A stretch of 64,000 bases of DNA from Tamlana carrageenivorans (GCF_002893765.1 NZ_CP025938.1:3935001-3999000); one strand, 5' to 3'. Shown: positions 53,603 to 63,091, counted from the first letter of the stretch. A program made the numbers and translations. Notes: generated by a model not told the origin, from the letters alone.

Positions 53603-54230
53603 CTACAACTTTTTCGCTATAATAATGGTATACGTTTCTGAAGTTTTGTTGGAGGTGTTATATGGAAATTTTATGTCTTCTAAAACACGATATCCGATAT
53701 CCTGTAATTTTGTTTCAATAGTTTTTAAGCGATGGTAGTAAAAAAATACTCTACCAGTATTTCCAGATTTAAATTTAGAATCATCAAGTTTCCTTCTACA
53801 AAACTTAAATATAAAACTCCTTAGTTATGCAATAAGGTGCTTGTATTAGAAATTAGTACCTGCATTCTTCTTCGGAAAGATATGGCAAACAAAAACCACA
53901 AATAATACCGTGATATTTATGTGTTAATTCGCCAATTAAACGAATATCCATGGTTATAAATTGGGCCATAGGATTGTTCTTTTCTGCCAAAGCAATCATA
54001 TTAGGAGCAATATCGACACCTAAAACCTCGTAAGTAGGGTGTTTTTTTAAAAGGTACTGCGTTATATTTCCAGGGCCACAACCAACATCCATAATTTTTG
54101 CTCTCGGGCTAGAAATACGTGTGCAAAAATAATCGTAGGAAGCATTATAGAGTTCTTCTTTCATAAACTTAGCTTCATACAATTGGGCCATTTTATCCCA
54201 TGTAGCAAAAGTTTCGCTGTTCCCTTTCAT
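53603..54230 (-). pseudogene. Class I SAM-dependent methyltransferase gene, degraded
   Basis: The first 125 codons (54230-53853) are a normal Methyltransf_25/11 start: WDKMAQLYEAKFMKEELYN, IMDVGCGPGNITQYLLKKHP (motif I), LGVDIAPNMIALAEKN. The frame then ends at ECRY. In other frames the family continues: LISNTSTLLHN-stop-GVLYLSFVEGN, then after a further 1-nt shift DDSKFKSGNTGRVFFYYHRL, KTIETKLQDIGYRVLEDIKF and a final TIIIAKKL stop at 53603. So at least two frameshifts and one internal TAA are present. Its ATG overlaps the previous gene by one base, so it was the last gene of the folE unit. Confidence 0.85.
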
Positions 54231-54502
54231 TATTGTTTTTTCTTTTTTTCTTCAATAAAATAGGTGTAAAACCACATGATGGTAAAGGTTGGCATAATAT
54301 CTGTCCCGGGTAAAACTTCCTCAACAAAAGCCACGACACCAGCTATTTTTCCAACTTTTCCTTTGTACATTTTAGTCATTATCCACCCAGAAATTGGCGC
54401 CCAAACGATATCTGATAACTCCCCTAGTCCTGGAAAAAAATAGGATAAGCAACCTATAGCATCACAAATAATGCTTAAAACTAATTTTTTGTATTTATTC
54501 AT
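54230..54502 (-). CDS. Small conserved membrane protein
   Basis: 90 residues: KKLVLSIICDAIGCLSYFFP, ELSDIVWAPISGWIMTKMYK, GVVAFVEEVLPGTDIMPTFT, IMWFYTYFIEEKKKKQ. Two or three short hydrophobic segments and a conserved PGxGExxDxxWAP motif seen in flavobacterial proteins of this size. Lies 42 nt after folE and overlaps the methyltransferase start (TAATG). Function unknown. Confidence 0.8.
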   Translation of the reverse strand: MNKYKKLVLSIICDAIGCLSYFFPGLGELSDIVWAPISGWIMTKMYKGKVGKIAGVVAFVEEVLPGTDIMPTFTIMWFYTYFIEEKKKKQ

Positions 54503-54544
54503 TGTAGGATTTTAGGTAAAACTCTTTCAAAAAACACAGCAAAT

Positions 54545-55132
54545 TTATTTTCCAATCAGTTTTAAAAACTCATTTCTGGTTTCAATTTTTTGAAACTGCC
54601 CCCGAAACCCAGAAGTTGTCGTTACCGAATTTTGTTTCTGTACCCCACGCATCATCATACACATATGAGAGGCTTCAATAACTACAGCGACGCCTTGAGG
54701 TTTTAAGGTATCATTAATACAATCCAAAATTTGCTTAGTTAAACGTTCTTGAACTTGTAAACGTCTAGCAAAAACATCAACAACGCGAGGCAATTTACTT
54801 AAACCAACAATATGTCCGTTTGGTATATACGCAATATGGGCTTTTCCAAAAAAGGGTAATATATGATGCTCGCAAAGCGAATATAACTCGATATCTTTAA
54901 CAATAACCATTTCGTTATAGGACTCTTCAAACATCGCTCCTTTTAAAATTTCAACAGGATCTTGATCGTAGCCTTGAGTTAAAAACTGCATGGCTTTTGC
55001 CGCGCGTTCGGGAGTTTTCACTAAACCTTCACGCTGGGTATCTTCCCCTAAATCTTCTATAATATGTTTATATTGATTGGTAATTCCATCGGTGGTTTCA
55101 TCACTATATTCTTCAAAACTTTTATATGGCAT
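54545..55132 (-). CDS. folE: GTP cyclohydrolase I
   Basis: 195 residues. Zinc ligands and active site are present: ELYSLCEHHILPFFGKAHIA, IVGLSKLPRVVDVFARRLQV QE-type helix, GVAVVIEASHMCMMMRGVQK. First step of tetrahydrofolate (and possibly queuosine precursor) synthesis from GTP. The N-terminal part is short compared with E. coli FolE (about 222), normal for flavobacteria. First gene of folE - small membrane protein - methyltransferase remnant. Confidence 0.96.
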   Translation of the reverse strand: MPYKSFEEYSDETTDGITNQYKHIIEDLGEDTQREGLVKTPERAAKAMQFLTQGYDQDPVEILKGAMFEESYNEMVIVKDIELYSLCEHHILPFFGKAHIAYIPNGHIVGLSKLPRVVDVFARRLQVQERLTKQILDCINDTLKPQGVAVVIEASHMCMMMRGVQKQNSVTTTSGFRGQFQKIETRNEFLKLIGK

Positions 55133-55162
55133 AAAATGTTTGTTAATTGTTAAGCTTTATTT

Positions 55163-55336
55163 TTAATTGAACATGTAAACCATGGACTTACCTAGAAAAT
55201 ATCCAACCAGGCAAATCGTAGAAAGTACAATAATAATAGTCAACATTTGCTTCATTGATCTATTTGTATCTTTTCTTAAGGCAATAATTCCAAGAATTAC
55301 TATTATTCCATTAAAAATAGGTAAAAAAATTTCCAT
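55163..55336 (-). CDS. 57-residue small membrane protein
   Basis: ATG 55336 to TAA 55165-55163. MEIFLPIFNGIIVILGIIAL (first hydrophobic helix), a basic loop RKDTNRSMKQ, then MLTIIIVLSTICLVGYFLGK (second helix) and SMVYMFN. Two membrane helices with a positive cytoplasmic loop, so both ends face the periplasm. It lies 30 nt upstream of folE in the same direction, so it may be cotranscribed. The overlapping + strand frame (55182-55406) is its mirror and is not a gene. Confidence 0.65.
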   Translation of the reverse strand: MEIFLPIFNGIIVILGIIALRKDTNRSMKQMLTIIIVLSTICLVGYFLGKSMVYMFN

Positions 55337-55497
55337 ATTTAGATTTTTATATTTTTCCTTATTGTTTAATTATCGAACTTCGAGTGCTAGAATAGCTATT
55401 CAATAAAAATATAATTAAAAGTAGATATAACAAAAAAAGAAACTTAATTGTTCATAACGCTTTAAAGTAGTAAATTCACCCCTGTTATTTACTATAG

Positions 55498-56160
55498 ATG
55501 ATTCAAGCAAAAAACATTCATAAATTTTACGGCGATTTACAAGTTTTAAAAGGTGTCGATATTCATATTAAAAAAGGGGAAGTCGTTTCTATTGTAGGGG
55601 CTTCTGGGGCAGGAAAAACGACTTTATTACAAATTCTAGGGACTTTAGACAAAGCTTCGTCCAGAACACCCTATCAATTGATAATTAATAAGAAGAAAAT
55701 TAATAACCTAAAAGATAAAGCCTTAGCTAAATTTAGAAATGAACACATCGGATTTATTTTTCAGTTTCATCAATTACTTCCAGAATTTACAGCTTTAGAA
55801 AACGTATGCTTACCAGCGTTTATAAAAGGCACGAATAAAGCTGAAGCTGAAAAACGCGGTAAAGAGTTGCTCGATTTCTTAGGATTATCGCACCGCTACG
55901 ACCATAAACCTAACGAACTTTCGGGAGGTGAACAACAACGCGTTGCCGTAGCTCGAGCTTTAATTAATAGTCCAGCTTTAATTTTTGCCGATGAGCCTTC
56001 TGGGAACTTAGATAGTGAATCGGCCGAAAATCTTCATAATTTGTTTTTTAAATTGCGTGATGAATTTGGTCAAACCTTTGTTATTGTAACACATAATGAA
56101 GATTTAGCCAATATGGCCGACAGAAAATTAACCATGGTTGATGGTAAAATAATTTCTTAG
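55498..56160 (+). CDS. ABC transporter ATP-binding protein, LolD type
   Basis: 220 residues. Walker A GASGAGKTTL, Q-loop FIFQFHQLLPEFTALENVCL, signature LSGGEQQRVAVARAL, Walker B LIFADEPSGNLD, H-loop VIVTHNEDLA. Very close to the LolD/MacB group that drives lipoprotein release or export. No permease gene is next to it, as often for lolD in Bacteroidota. Monocistronic here. Confidence 0.92.
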   Translation: MIQAKNIHKFYGDLQVLKGVDIHIKKGEVVSIVGASGAGKTTLLQILGTLDKASSRTPYQLIINKKKINNLKDKALAKFRNEHIGFIFQFHQLLPEFTALENVCLPAFIKGTNKAEAEKRGKELLDFLGLSHRYDHKPNELSGGEQQRVAVARALINSPALIFADEPSGNLDSESAENLHNLFFKLRDEFGQTFVIVTHNEDLANMADRKLTMVDGKIIS

Positions 56161-56360
56161 ATTTTTCTTTTTTAAAGAAGCGCTTCCATATCACCCCCTT
56201 CCATAATTATGTTGTAGTTCATTTTTTCCATTGATGAAAAAACGAACCAAAAAAATCTAGGCTTACGAACCTTTATATAAATTTTCTATAGGCCATAAAA
56301 CCGTTTTGACTAAGAAGCCTAAAACCAAAATTAAACTTGAATTTCCACCAAATATAAACA

Positions 56361-57550
56361 CTAGGCTTTTTTCTTAAAAACCATTTTGGATACTAAGGCT
56401 GAAACACCTATAATCGGCCCAATAGCCAGTATAACGAAAAGATAATTTAAGGGCACAAAAGCCATCAAATAATTAAAAAGCATAATACTTATTATGGTCA
56501 GGCTATAGCCCAAACAATTCACAATGGTAAGCGCTGTACCTTTAAACTCAGGGCTTACAGTATTGGCTACCAAAGTTGAAAATAATGGCGAATCGGCAAT
56601 AACCACCATACCCCAAAATACGGCAAAGGTTACAAAAACAACTTCCGACTTTATTTCAAAAAACATAGGCGATACCAAACAGCAAATTCCAGAAAGTACT
56701 AATGCTGTGGTAGCAACATTTAAGGTTTTAAATTTTTGGGATAAATATCCAGCTATCACACAAGCCATTCCGCCTAGAGCGATAATACTAAAACTTAATA
56801 ATGGGATATTAAAACTTGTACCTGGATGCATTTTAACATAAGTGGTAAGCAGCAAAGGTATAAACGCCCAAAAAGCATAAAGCTCCCACATGTGTCCGAA
56901 ATACCCAAAAGCTGCCGAACGGAAATCGGGCCTTTTAAATATTTTAAATATTGCAGATAGGTCTATCGCTTTCGCGGATTTTCTAAAAGGTCCATCTGGA
57001 ACAAAAACTAAAATTAAAACCCCGCCTAAAACCGCAATAACCGATGTAATATACACCACATACTCCCACGAAATAAGTCCACTGAAGCCTTTTAATAAAT
57101 GAGGAAAAGCCGTTCCCAATACTAGAGCGCCCACTAGAAACCCTAAGGATTTACCCAGACCTTTTTGGTAATAATCGGCGGCTATTTTCATGCCCACTGG
57201 ATAAATTCCAGCCAAAAAGAAGCCCGTTAAAAAACGTAACAACATTAAACTGTAAATAGTCTGGTTAGGAAACACCACCAATGCATTAAAAAAAGCACCA
57301 GATAGAGCACAGACGAAAAACACTTTTGAAGGCGAAAAACGATCGGTAATTGTAAAAAAGCAAACAAAAAAGTGCCCATGATAAAACCAAATTGAACCGC
57401 AGAAGTTAATAAACCTAAAGCTGATTGTTCTAATTTAAATGTAAAGATTAAGTCGGTAATAACACCATTTCCCGCAAACCACAAAGAGGTGCAGCAAAAT
57501 TGAGAAAAGACGATAATGGGTAAAATGCGCTTTGAAAGATCCAAATTCAT
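56361..57550 (-). pseudogene. MFS transporter, interrupted by a 1-nt frameshift
   Basis: The N part (57550-57245 frame) reads MNLDLSKRILPIIVFSQFCC, TSLWFAGNGVITDL, GLLTSAVQFGFIMGTFLFAF and then shifts into nonsense. The C part continues in another frame from about 57355: TITDRFSPSKVFFVCALSGA, LRFLTGFFLAGIYPVGMKIA, through ten more membrane helices to the end. The loss of one base in the run of six A (57354-57359, + strand) explains it; the repaired protein would have about 396 residues. Function of the carrier unknown. The defect sits in a homopolymer, so an assembly error is a serious alternative. Confidence 0.85.
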
Positions 57551-57702
57551 TAAAAATATAAGTCACGAATTTAGGGTTTATTATTAAATAAATAATTTTT
57601 TAAAAATTACAATATATTATAACACTAAAAATAAACCCCTTACAGCGATATAGAACCAACAAAACTCTAGCAGTCATACAGGAAAGATTATAAAAAAAGA
57701 AA

Positions 57703-57724
57703 CCCCAAAGCCAGAGCTTCGGGG
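57703..57724 (-). terminator. Terminator of the lipoprotein gene
   Basis: Minus-strand stem CCCCGAAGC / GCTTTGGGG with loop TCTG, followed by TTTCTTTTTTTATA. Confidence 0.9.
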
Positions 57725-57757
57725 AATTTTATGAGATTAAAACTTAATCGTAAGGAA

Positions 57758-58567
57758 TTATTGTTCTAAAGGATATGTAACCCCAAAAATTGTTATGGTT
57801 TTTTCAGCATAGTCTAAAATAACATTTTTAAACACACCAACATCAACTCTTAAAACACCTGCTTTTACTGCTCTAGGCAATAATACAAAATGTAACGTCT
57901 CTTCAACCGTTAGTTTATATGCAATGCCATTTGAACTTTCTCCAGACTGGGTACCTTCTAACAGGTATTGGTCATCCCAAATATTTAATGGCGTATCTGC
58001 TCCAGAAATCCATGTTCTAAAAGAATCCTCACTATATAAAATAGCTGCACCGTTATCATCAGTAATTTTACCGTTTTCAATGGTAACACTATACTTTAAA
58101 TTTCCATCTTCATCTTCTCCTAAATTTTCAACAACTTGAGTCCCTTCCACTTTGTAGGCGTTGTGATAAAACCCATCAAAAGTAGCCGTATGCGTGGTTC
58201 CTTCTTCACCGTACCAGCCCGTTGAAACAATAGTCACAATACCTTTTCTAGTAATACCATCTCGACCTAAAGTACCATCTTTAAAATCAACAGTAATCGT
58301 TTTAGGAAATGTGGTTAAATCCATAGGTGTCACTGTAATTTCAGGGCTATTTTTAGTACCTTCTAGTTTTGCTGATGAAGATCCTTCTGCTTGCAAAATG
58401 GCATCACCATTATTATTTCCAATATCTTGGAATATCTGATTAACCAAAGCATATTCCTGAATCGCTTCAATAGTTGCTGTAGGTTCTACAGCTTCAGTAA
58501 CGGTATCTTTAGCATCATCGCATGCTATAAATAAAAGTGCTAAAACTGGAATGATTAATTTTTTCAT
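57758..58567 (-). CDS. Lipoprotein of unknown function
   Basis: 269 residues. Lipobox MKKLIIPVLALLFIAC gives a lipid-anchored Cys16. The mature part is acidic and beta-rich (KTITVDFKDGTLGRDGITRK, GIVTIVSTGWYGEEGTTHTA, FDGFYHNAYKVEGTQVVEN) and ends AEKTITIFGVTYPLEQ. Similar proteins occur in Bacteroidota, but I cannot name a function. Monocistronic. Confidence 0.8.
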   Translation of the reverse strand: MKKLIIPVLALLFIACDDAKDTVTEAVEPTATIEAIQEYALVNQIFQDIGNNNGDAILQAEGSSSAKLEGTKNSPEITVTPMDLTTFPKTITVDFKDGTLGRDGITRKGIVTIVSTGWYGEEGTTHTATFDGFYHNAYKVEGTQVVENLGEDEDGNLKYSVTIENGKITDDNGAAILYSEDSFRTWISGADTPLNIWDDQYLLEGTQSGESSNGIAYKLTVEETLHFVLLPRAVKAGVLRVDVGVFKNVILDYAEKTITIFGVTYPLEQ

Positions 58568-58593
58568 AATGTATTTGTTTACGTTATTCGTTT

Positions 58594-58601
58594 CAAAAAT
58601 A
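58594..58601 (-). promoter_or_regulatory. -7 box for the lipoprotein gene
   Basis: TATTTTTG on the minus strand, 26 nt from the ATG; a TTG (complement at 58626-58628) is 24 nt further up, slightly far. Confidence 0.5.
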
Positions 58602-58770
58602 ACGCTATTTGATGGAATTTTAGTTCAAAACCAAGGGTGAAATATGACATTTTACACAAAACAAAGCATTTTGTCGATAATTTCACTCTTTTTATCCATG
58701 ATTTTAATAATCATCTAGATTTAAAACCTCAAACTGTTAACTTAATAATTGGTATTTTAGAAACCGCAAA

Positions 58771-59547
58771 ATGACATCAATCTTGAAAACCACAGAATTA
58801 AAAGAGTTTCTAGACAGCAAAGTATTGGAATACAACAACCCTAAGTTTATAGACAGTGACCCCATACAGATACCGCATCGATTTTCATTAAAAGAGGATA
58901 TTGAAATAGCTTCTTTTTTAGCCGCTACGATCGCTTGGGGTAATCGGAAAATGATTATTAAAAACGCCGATAAAATCATGCAACTACTTGGTAATTCGCC
59001 ATATGATTTTGTAATGAATCACCAGGCACAACATCTCGATGCCTTCGATGGTTTTGTACACCGTACATTTAACGCCGAAGACCTAAAATACTTTATTACC
59101 TCCCTAAAAAACATTTACTTAAATCATGGCGGTTTAGAAAATGTATTTATGAGTCATGCCTCAGAAAATAGCATGCAACCAGCCATTCACGCTTTTAAAA
59201 CAATCTTTTTTTCTATTGAACATCCGCAACGCAGTCAAAAACATGTTGGCGACCCTAACAAAGGATCGGCAGCAAAACGCTTGAACATGATGTTGCGATG
59301 GCTTGTAAGAAACGACCAGGCTGGCGTCGACTTTGGTCTTTGGACTTCCATTCCCGCATCTAAATTATCTTGTCCGTTAGATGTGCATTCAGGAAATGTC
59401 GCTAGGAAATTAGGGCTTCTTAAGAGAAAACAAAACGACGCCAAAGCGTTAACTGAATTAGACACTGCTTTAAGAATACTAGACCCTAAAGACCCCGTAA
59501 AATATGACTTTGCGCTTTTTGGATTGGGTGTTTTTGAAGGGTTTTAA
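58771..59547 (+). CDS. TIGR02757 family protein
   Basis: 258 residues, the family length. Characteristic stretches: EDIEIASFLAATIAWGNRKM, PYDFVMNHQ, FVHRTFNAEDLKYFITSLKN, SAAKRLNMMLRWLVRND, VDFGLWTSIPASKLSCPLDV, HSGNVARKLGLLKRKQNDAK, DPVKYDFALFGLGVF. The helical HhH-like arrangement suggests a nucleic-acid-related enzyme, but the function is undetermined. Confidence 0.9.
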   Translation: MTSILKTTELKEFLDSKVLEYNNPKFIDSDPIQIPHRFSLKEDIEIASFLAATIAWGNRKMIIKNADKIMQLLGNSPYDFVMNHQAQHLDAFDGFVHRTFNAEDLKYFITSLKNIYLNHGGLENVFMSHASENSMQPAIHAFKTIFFSIEHPQRSQKHVGDPNKGSAAKRLNMMLRWLVRNDQAGVDFGLWTSIPASKLSCPLDVHSGNVARKLGLLKRKQNDAKALTELDTALRILDPKDPVKYDFALFGLGVFEGF

Positions 59548-59559
59548 GCATGGTTTCAC

Positions 59560-59567
59560 TACATTTG
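59560..59567 (+). promoter_or_regulatory. -7 box for the S10 peptidase gene
   Basis: TACATTTG 25 nt before the ATG; TTG 23 nt upstream (59534-59536) could be the -33. Confidence 0.55.
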
Positions 59568-59592
59568 CCAACAAAAACCTTAAATAAAGCCT

Positions 59593-61092
59593 ATGAAAAA
59601 GTTTCTACCTCTCATTTTCACAATCTGTAGTTTTTTTAGTTTTTCGCAATCCAGAAAAATACCTACAGATACTATGGTGGTTACTACACTCCAAACGACC
59701 ATTAAAAACACAAGCATCAATTATACGGCGACTACGGGCACACAGCCTGTTTGGAATCAAAAAGGAGATGCTATTGCTACATTATATTATACGTATTACG
59801 AACGCAATAACATTAAAGATAAAGCTAACCGTCCCTTAGTGATTTCATTTAATGGCGGACCAGGCTCTGCTTCAGTTTGGATGCACATCGCCTATACTGG
59901 ACCCAAAGTTTTGAATTTAGATGACGAAGGCTACCCAGTTCAGCCCTACGGTGTGAAGGATAATCCGAATTCCATTCTTGATGTGGCCGATATTGTCTAT
60001 GTAAACCCTGTAAACACAGGATATTCTAGAATGCTACCAGACAAATAAGGTAAATTACCAGACCGTGAAACCTTTTTCGGAATTAATGCCGATATCAAAT
60101 ATTTAGCCGAATGGATAAACACTTTTGTTTCTAGAAAAAACCGTTGGGAATCTCCTAAATACATAATTGGGGAAAGTTACGGTGGCACACGTGTTATGGG
60201 ATTAGCCAATGAATTACAGTCAAATCAATGGATGTATTTAAACGGAGTCATCATGGTATCACCAGCCGATTACAAATTATACAGTACAAGTCAGCCAGTG
60301 TACTCATCCTAAAACTTACCATATTTTACAGCTACAGCTTGGTACCATAAAATGCTTCCTAATGAACTTCAGCAAAAAGACTTATTAGACATTTTACCTG
60401 AAGTTGAAAATTACGCCATTAATCATTTCATGCCTGCTTTGGCAAAGGGTGGTTCTATTTCAGAATCTGAAAAACAACAAGTCGCCAAAAAAATAGCTTA
60501 TTATTCCGGATTGGATGAAAAAGATATTTTGCAACATAATTTAGAAGTGCCAAACAATTACTTCTGGAAAGCATTACTTCGAAATACATCTGGCCAAACT
60601 GTAGGACGCTTGGATTCTAGATATTTAGGCTTTGACAAAACTGAAGCTGGAACTTCTCCTGATTATAATGCCGAAATCTCATCATGGTCGCACTCGTTTA
60701 CACCTGCGATTAATTATTATTTAAGGGAACACCTAAATTTTAAAACCGACGTTAAATATAATATGTTTGGCAATGTACATCCTTGGGACCGCAGAAATAA
60801 CAATGTTAGAGAAGGTTTAAGACAAGCCATGGCACAAAACCCTTATTTAAAAGTACTTGTACAATCGGGGTATTATGATGGTGCTACCACCTACTTTGCG
60901 GCAAAATATACCACCTGGCAAATAGATCCTAGCGGAAAAATGAAAGACCGTTTTACCTTTAAAGGTTATAGAAGCGGCCATATGATGTACTTAAGAAAAG
61001 ATGATTTAATAAGTGCTAATGATGATATTCGTGAGTTTATTAAAAACTCATTGAGTAATGGGAAAGCGGCTAAATATGAGAGAGGGAAATAG
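59593..61092 (+). pseudogene. Serine carboxypeptidase-like (S10 family) gene with two in-frame TAA codons
   Basis: One frame of 499 codons, signal peptide MKKFLPLIFTICSFFSFSQ. Part 1 has the oxyanion segment SFNGGPGSASVWMHIAYTGP and VYVNPVNTGYSRMLPDK, then TAA (60046-60048). Part 2 has the nucleophile in IIGESYGGTRVMG (Ser codon 60175-60177) and ends at TAA 60310-60312. Part 3 holds the Asp (VQSGYYDGATTYFAAKYTTW) and His (FKGYRSGHMMYLRKD). The catalytic triad is therefore spread over three segments, and no segment can be active alone. All triad residues are intact, so the damage is recent or erroneous. Confidence 0.88.
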
Positions 61093-61133
61093 TTAATGGT
61101 TAATGGTTAATGGTTAATGGTTAATGGTTAATG
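61092..61133 (+). repeat. Tandem heptamer GTTAATG x6
   Basis: Six perfect 7-bp units directly abutting the stop codon of the S10 gene (its TAG supplies the first G) and followed by a degenerate GTTAAAA unit, then the terminator. Confidence 0.95.
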
Positions 61134-61140
61134 GTTAAAA

Positions 61141-61176
61141 AGGCGCTTGATGAAGTTTCATCAAGCGCCTTTTTTT
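61141..61176. terminator. Strong bidirectional terminator
   Basis: Stem AGGCGCTTGATGAA / TTCATCAAGCGCCT with a 2-nt spacer, A-run before and T-run after; serves the convergent S10 and M61 genes. Confidence 0.95.
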
Positions 61177-61198
61177 ATTCTTAGTACTAACTTAACTA

Positions 61199-63091
61199 TT
61201 AGCCTTTTAACCACGCTTCACGCAATTCTTTTTGAGCTGGAGTGGCATCAGCCTTTTCTACAAGCCCTTCACCTGTTACAAAGCTTTTGGTAGCTTTAGT
61301 TTTAATCTGAATCTCTTCGCCATCACGAACTAAAACAACATCAACATCTTGCCCTGGCTTCCACATGTAAATTTCTTGTAAAATATCATTCGCATTTTGA
61401 AAAGTTAATGCCTTTCCGCCTACAGATTTAATGATATCATTTGGTTTAGCTCCATTTTCTACCCAAAAGCTATTATCTGATACCATATCGGTAAAAAAGA
61501 TAACTCCTTTAGCAGGGTCTCCAGATAAAATTGGTGCGCCATTCATAATAATATAGTTTCCTTCCACTTTACCTTTACGGATTTCTAAACCTACCTTATC
61601 AAAATATTCTGAATAGTTAATTGGAATATCACCTTGAACATGACTGTCAAAAAACGCTCCTAAAGAAGGATAAGTCATACTTACAATTTCATCAAAAAGT
61701 TTATCGTCTTCAAATGGTTTGTTTTTACCATATTTATTAGACAATTCTTTCATTAGTGATAAAATACCACGCTGCCCATTGCTTTCCTCACGCATGGTAA
61801 TATCAATACACATCCCGATTAAAGCCCCTTTTTGGTAAACGTTTAAATACTGACTTTTATAAGGTTCTTTAATAACATTTTCACTCATTAAGGTGAAGCT
61901 CATGGTATCATCCATTTGTTTTGAATAATTTATTTTTTCCATGATATCGCTGTAAAATTCAGCTTCATCAACTAGGCCTTCGTGCACTTGGAATAAAGTT
62001 GCAAAATATTCGGTCACCCCTTCATACATCCATAAATGTTTAGAGAATGTCGGATTCGCATAATCAAAGTACTGAACATCTTCAGAATGCACACTTAAAG
62101 GTGTTACAATATGAAAAAACTCATGAGAGACCACATCAATCATACTTTCAGCTAAAGCTTCAGCAGGCATAGCGTCTGCAAAAACAACCACGGTAGAAGA
62201 ATGATGTTCTAAGGCCCCAAAACCTTTAGGCGAGTCCTCTTTTCCTTCCGATAGATATAAGAAAATATCATATCTAGGCGTAGAATTGATATCACCCAAA
62301 AATGCTTTTTGAGCTTTCATCATTTTATAAACCGTTTCTTTTAACGATTTTGCTGAATGTGCTTTACTAGGAGAATACACACTTAATACAATTTTAATAT
62401 CACCAACCTGAAAGGTTTCTACATCCAAATCACCGTACATTAATGGATTATCGGTAATCTCAAAATATTTATCTGCAGTATAACTTGCTGTAGTGGTTTT
62501 TCCGTCTTCGCTGGTTTTAGTTCCAACTTCATGTAAAGCCGAAGAACGCACAAAAGTAGAAGGGCTCGTAATGTCTACTTTATATTGGTTTGTTTTTAAA
62601 GCATCGAAATAACCAATAAAACCATGTAAGTTTAAAACAAAATTTTTGTCTTCAATATTAGTTCCCGAAGGCGAAAAAGGAGTTTCATGACCAATTCCTC
62701 CTACTTCTTCGACATCAAAAGTATCATTAACTAAGTAAGTGATTTTATCCAACTCTTTAGCGTTAGAGATGGTCCAAGTATTGGTGTCTACATTTTTAAC
62801 AGGCATTTCATTACCATCGTAATCGTATGCTTTTATATCATCTACATATTTTCCAAAATCGCTAACCGCATAGGTACCTTGAACCACTTTTGGTAATCTA
62901 TAAGTTACTTGATCTACAGTAAAACGGCCCGGATCAATAGTTACTGGCACACGATCGTTATTAATATTTACTAAATCCAACGAAGTTTCAATTGGCGTGT
63001 TCACAGCAAGATCGTTCGCTGATATTTTTTTTGTACCACAACTGGCCAATAGCAAGCCTGTAAATGTCAAGGCCAAAATTTTGTTTTTCAT
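61199..63091 (-). CDS. M61-family (glycyl aminopeptidase-like) lipoprotein peptidase with PDZ domain
   Basis: 630 residues. Lipobox MKNKILALTFTGLLLASC. N-terminal M61 beta domain, then zinc motif VVSHEFFHIVTPLSVHSED (HExxH) with downstream Glu in WMYEGVTEYFATLF, and a C-terminal PDZ domain (ENGAKPNDIIKSVGGKALTF, WKPGQDVDVVLVRDGEEI). Zinc peptidase on the periplasmic face or the cell surface. Intact, in contrast to its convergent peptidase neighbour. Confidence 0.93.
   Translation of the reverse strand: MKNKILALTFTGLLLASCGTKKISANDLAVNTPIETSLDLVNINNDRVPVTIDPGRFTVDQVTYRLPKVVQGTYAVSDFGKYVDDIKAYDYDGNEMPVKNVDTNTWTISNAKELDKITYLVNDTFDVEEVGGIGHETPFSPSGTNIEDKNFVLNLHGFIGYFDALKTNQYKVDITSPSTFVRSSALHEVGTKTSEDGKTTTASYTADKYFEITDNPLMYGDLDVETFQVGDIKIVLSVYSPSKAHSAKSLKETVYKMMKAQKAFLGDINSTPRYDIFLYLSEGKEDSPKGFGALEHHSSTVVVFADAMPAEALAESMIDVVSHEFFHIVTPLSVHSEDVQYFDYANPTFSKHLWMYEGVTEYFATLFQVHEGLVDEAEFYSDIMEKINYSKQMDDTMSFTLMSENVIKEPYKSQYLNVYQKGALIGMCIDITMREESNGQRGILSLMKELSNKYGKNKPFEDDKLFDEIVSMTYPSLGAFFDSHVQGDIPINYSEYFDKVGLEIRKGKVEGNYIIMNGAPILSGDPAKGVIFFTDMVSDNSFWVENGAKPNDIIKSVGGKALTFQNANDILQEIYMWKPGQDVDVVLVRDGEEIQIKTKATKSFVTGEGLVEKADATPAQKELREAWLKG

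Noticed and set aside
55182..55406. 74-residue plus-strand ORF upstream of the LolD-like gene
   Set aside because: It is the reverse-strand mirror of the two-helix membrane protein at 55163-55336, and its sequence is less protein-like.
12481..61092. Reassignment of UAA to an amino acid
   Set aside because: UAA is the normal stop of most intact genes in the window (for example thrS, infC, rplT), so recoding cannot explain the internal TAA codons.
61092..61133. Short CRISPR-like array
   Set aside because: Contiguous 7-bp units without spacers; a microsatellite, not a CRISPR. No cas genes are present.
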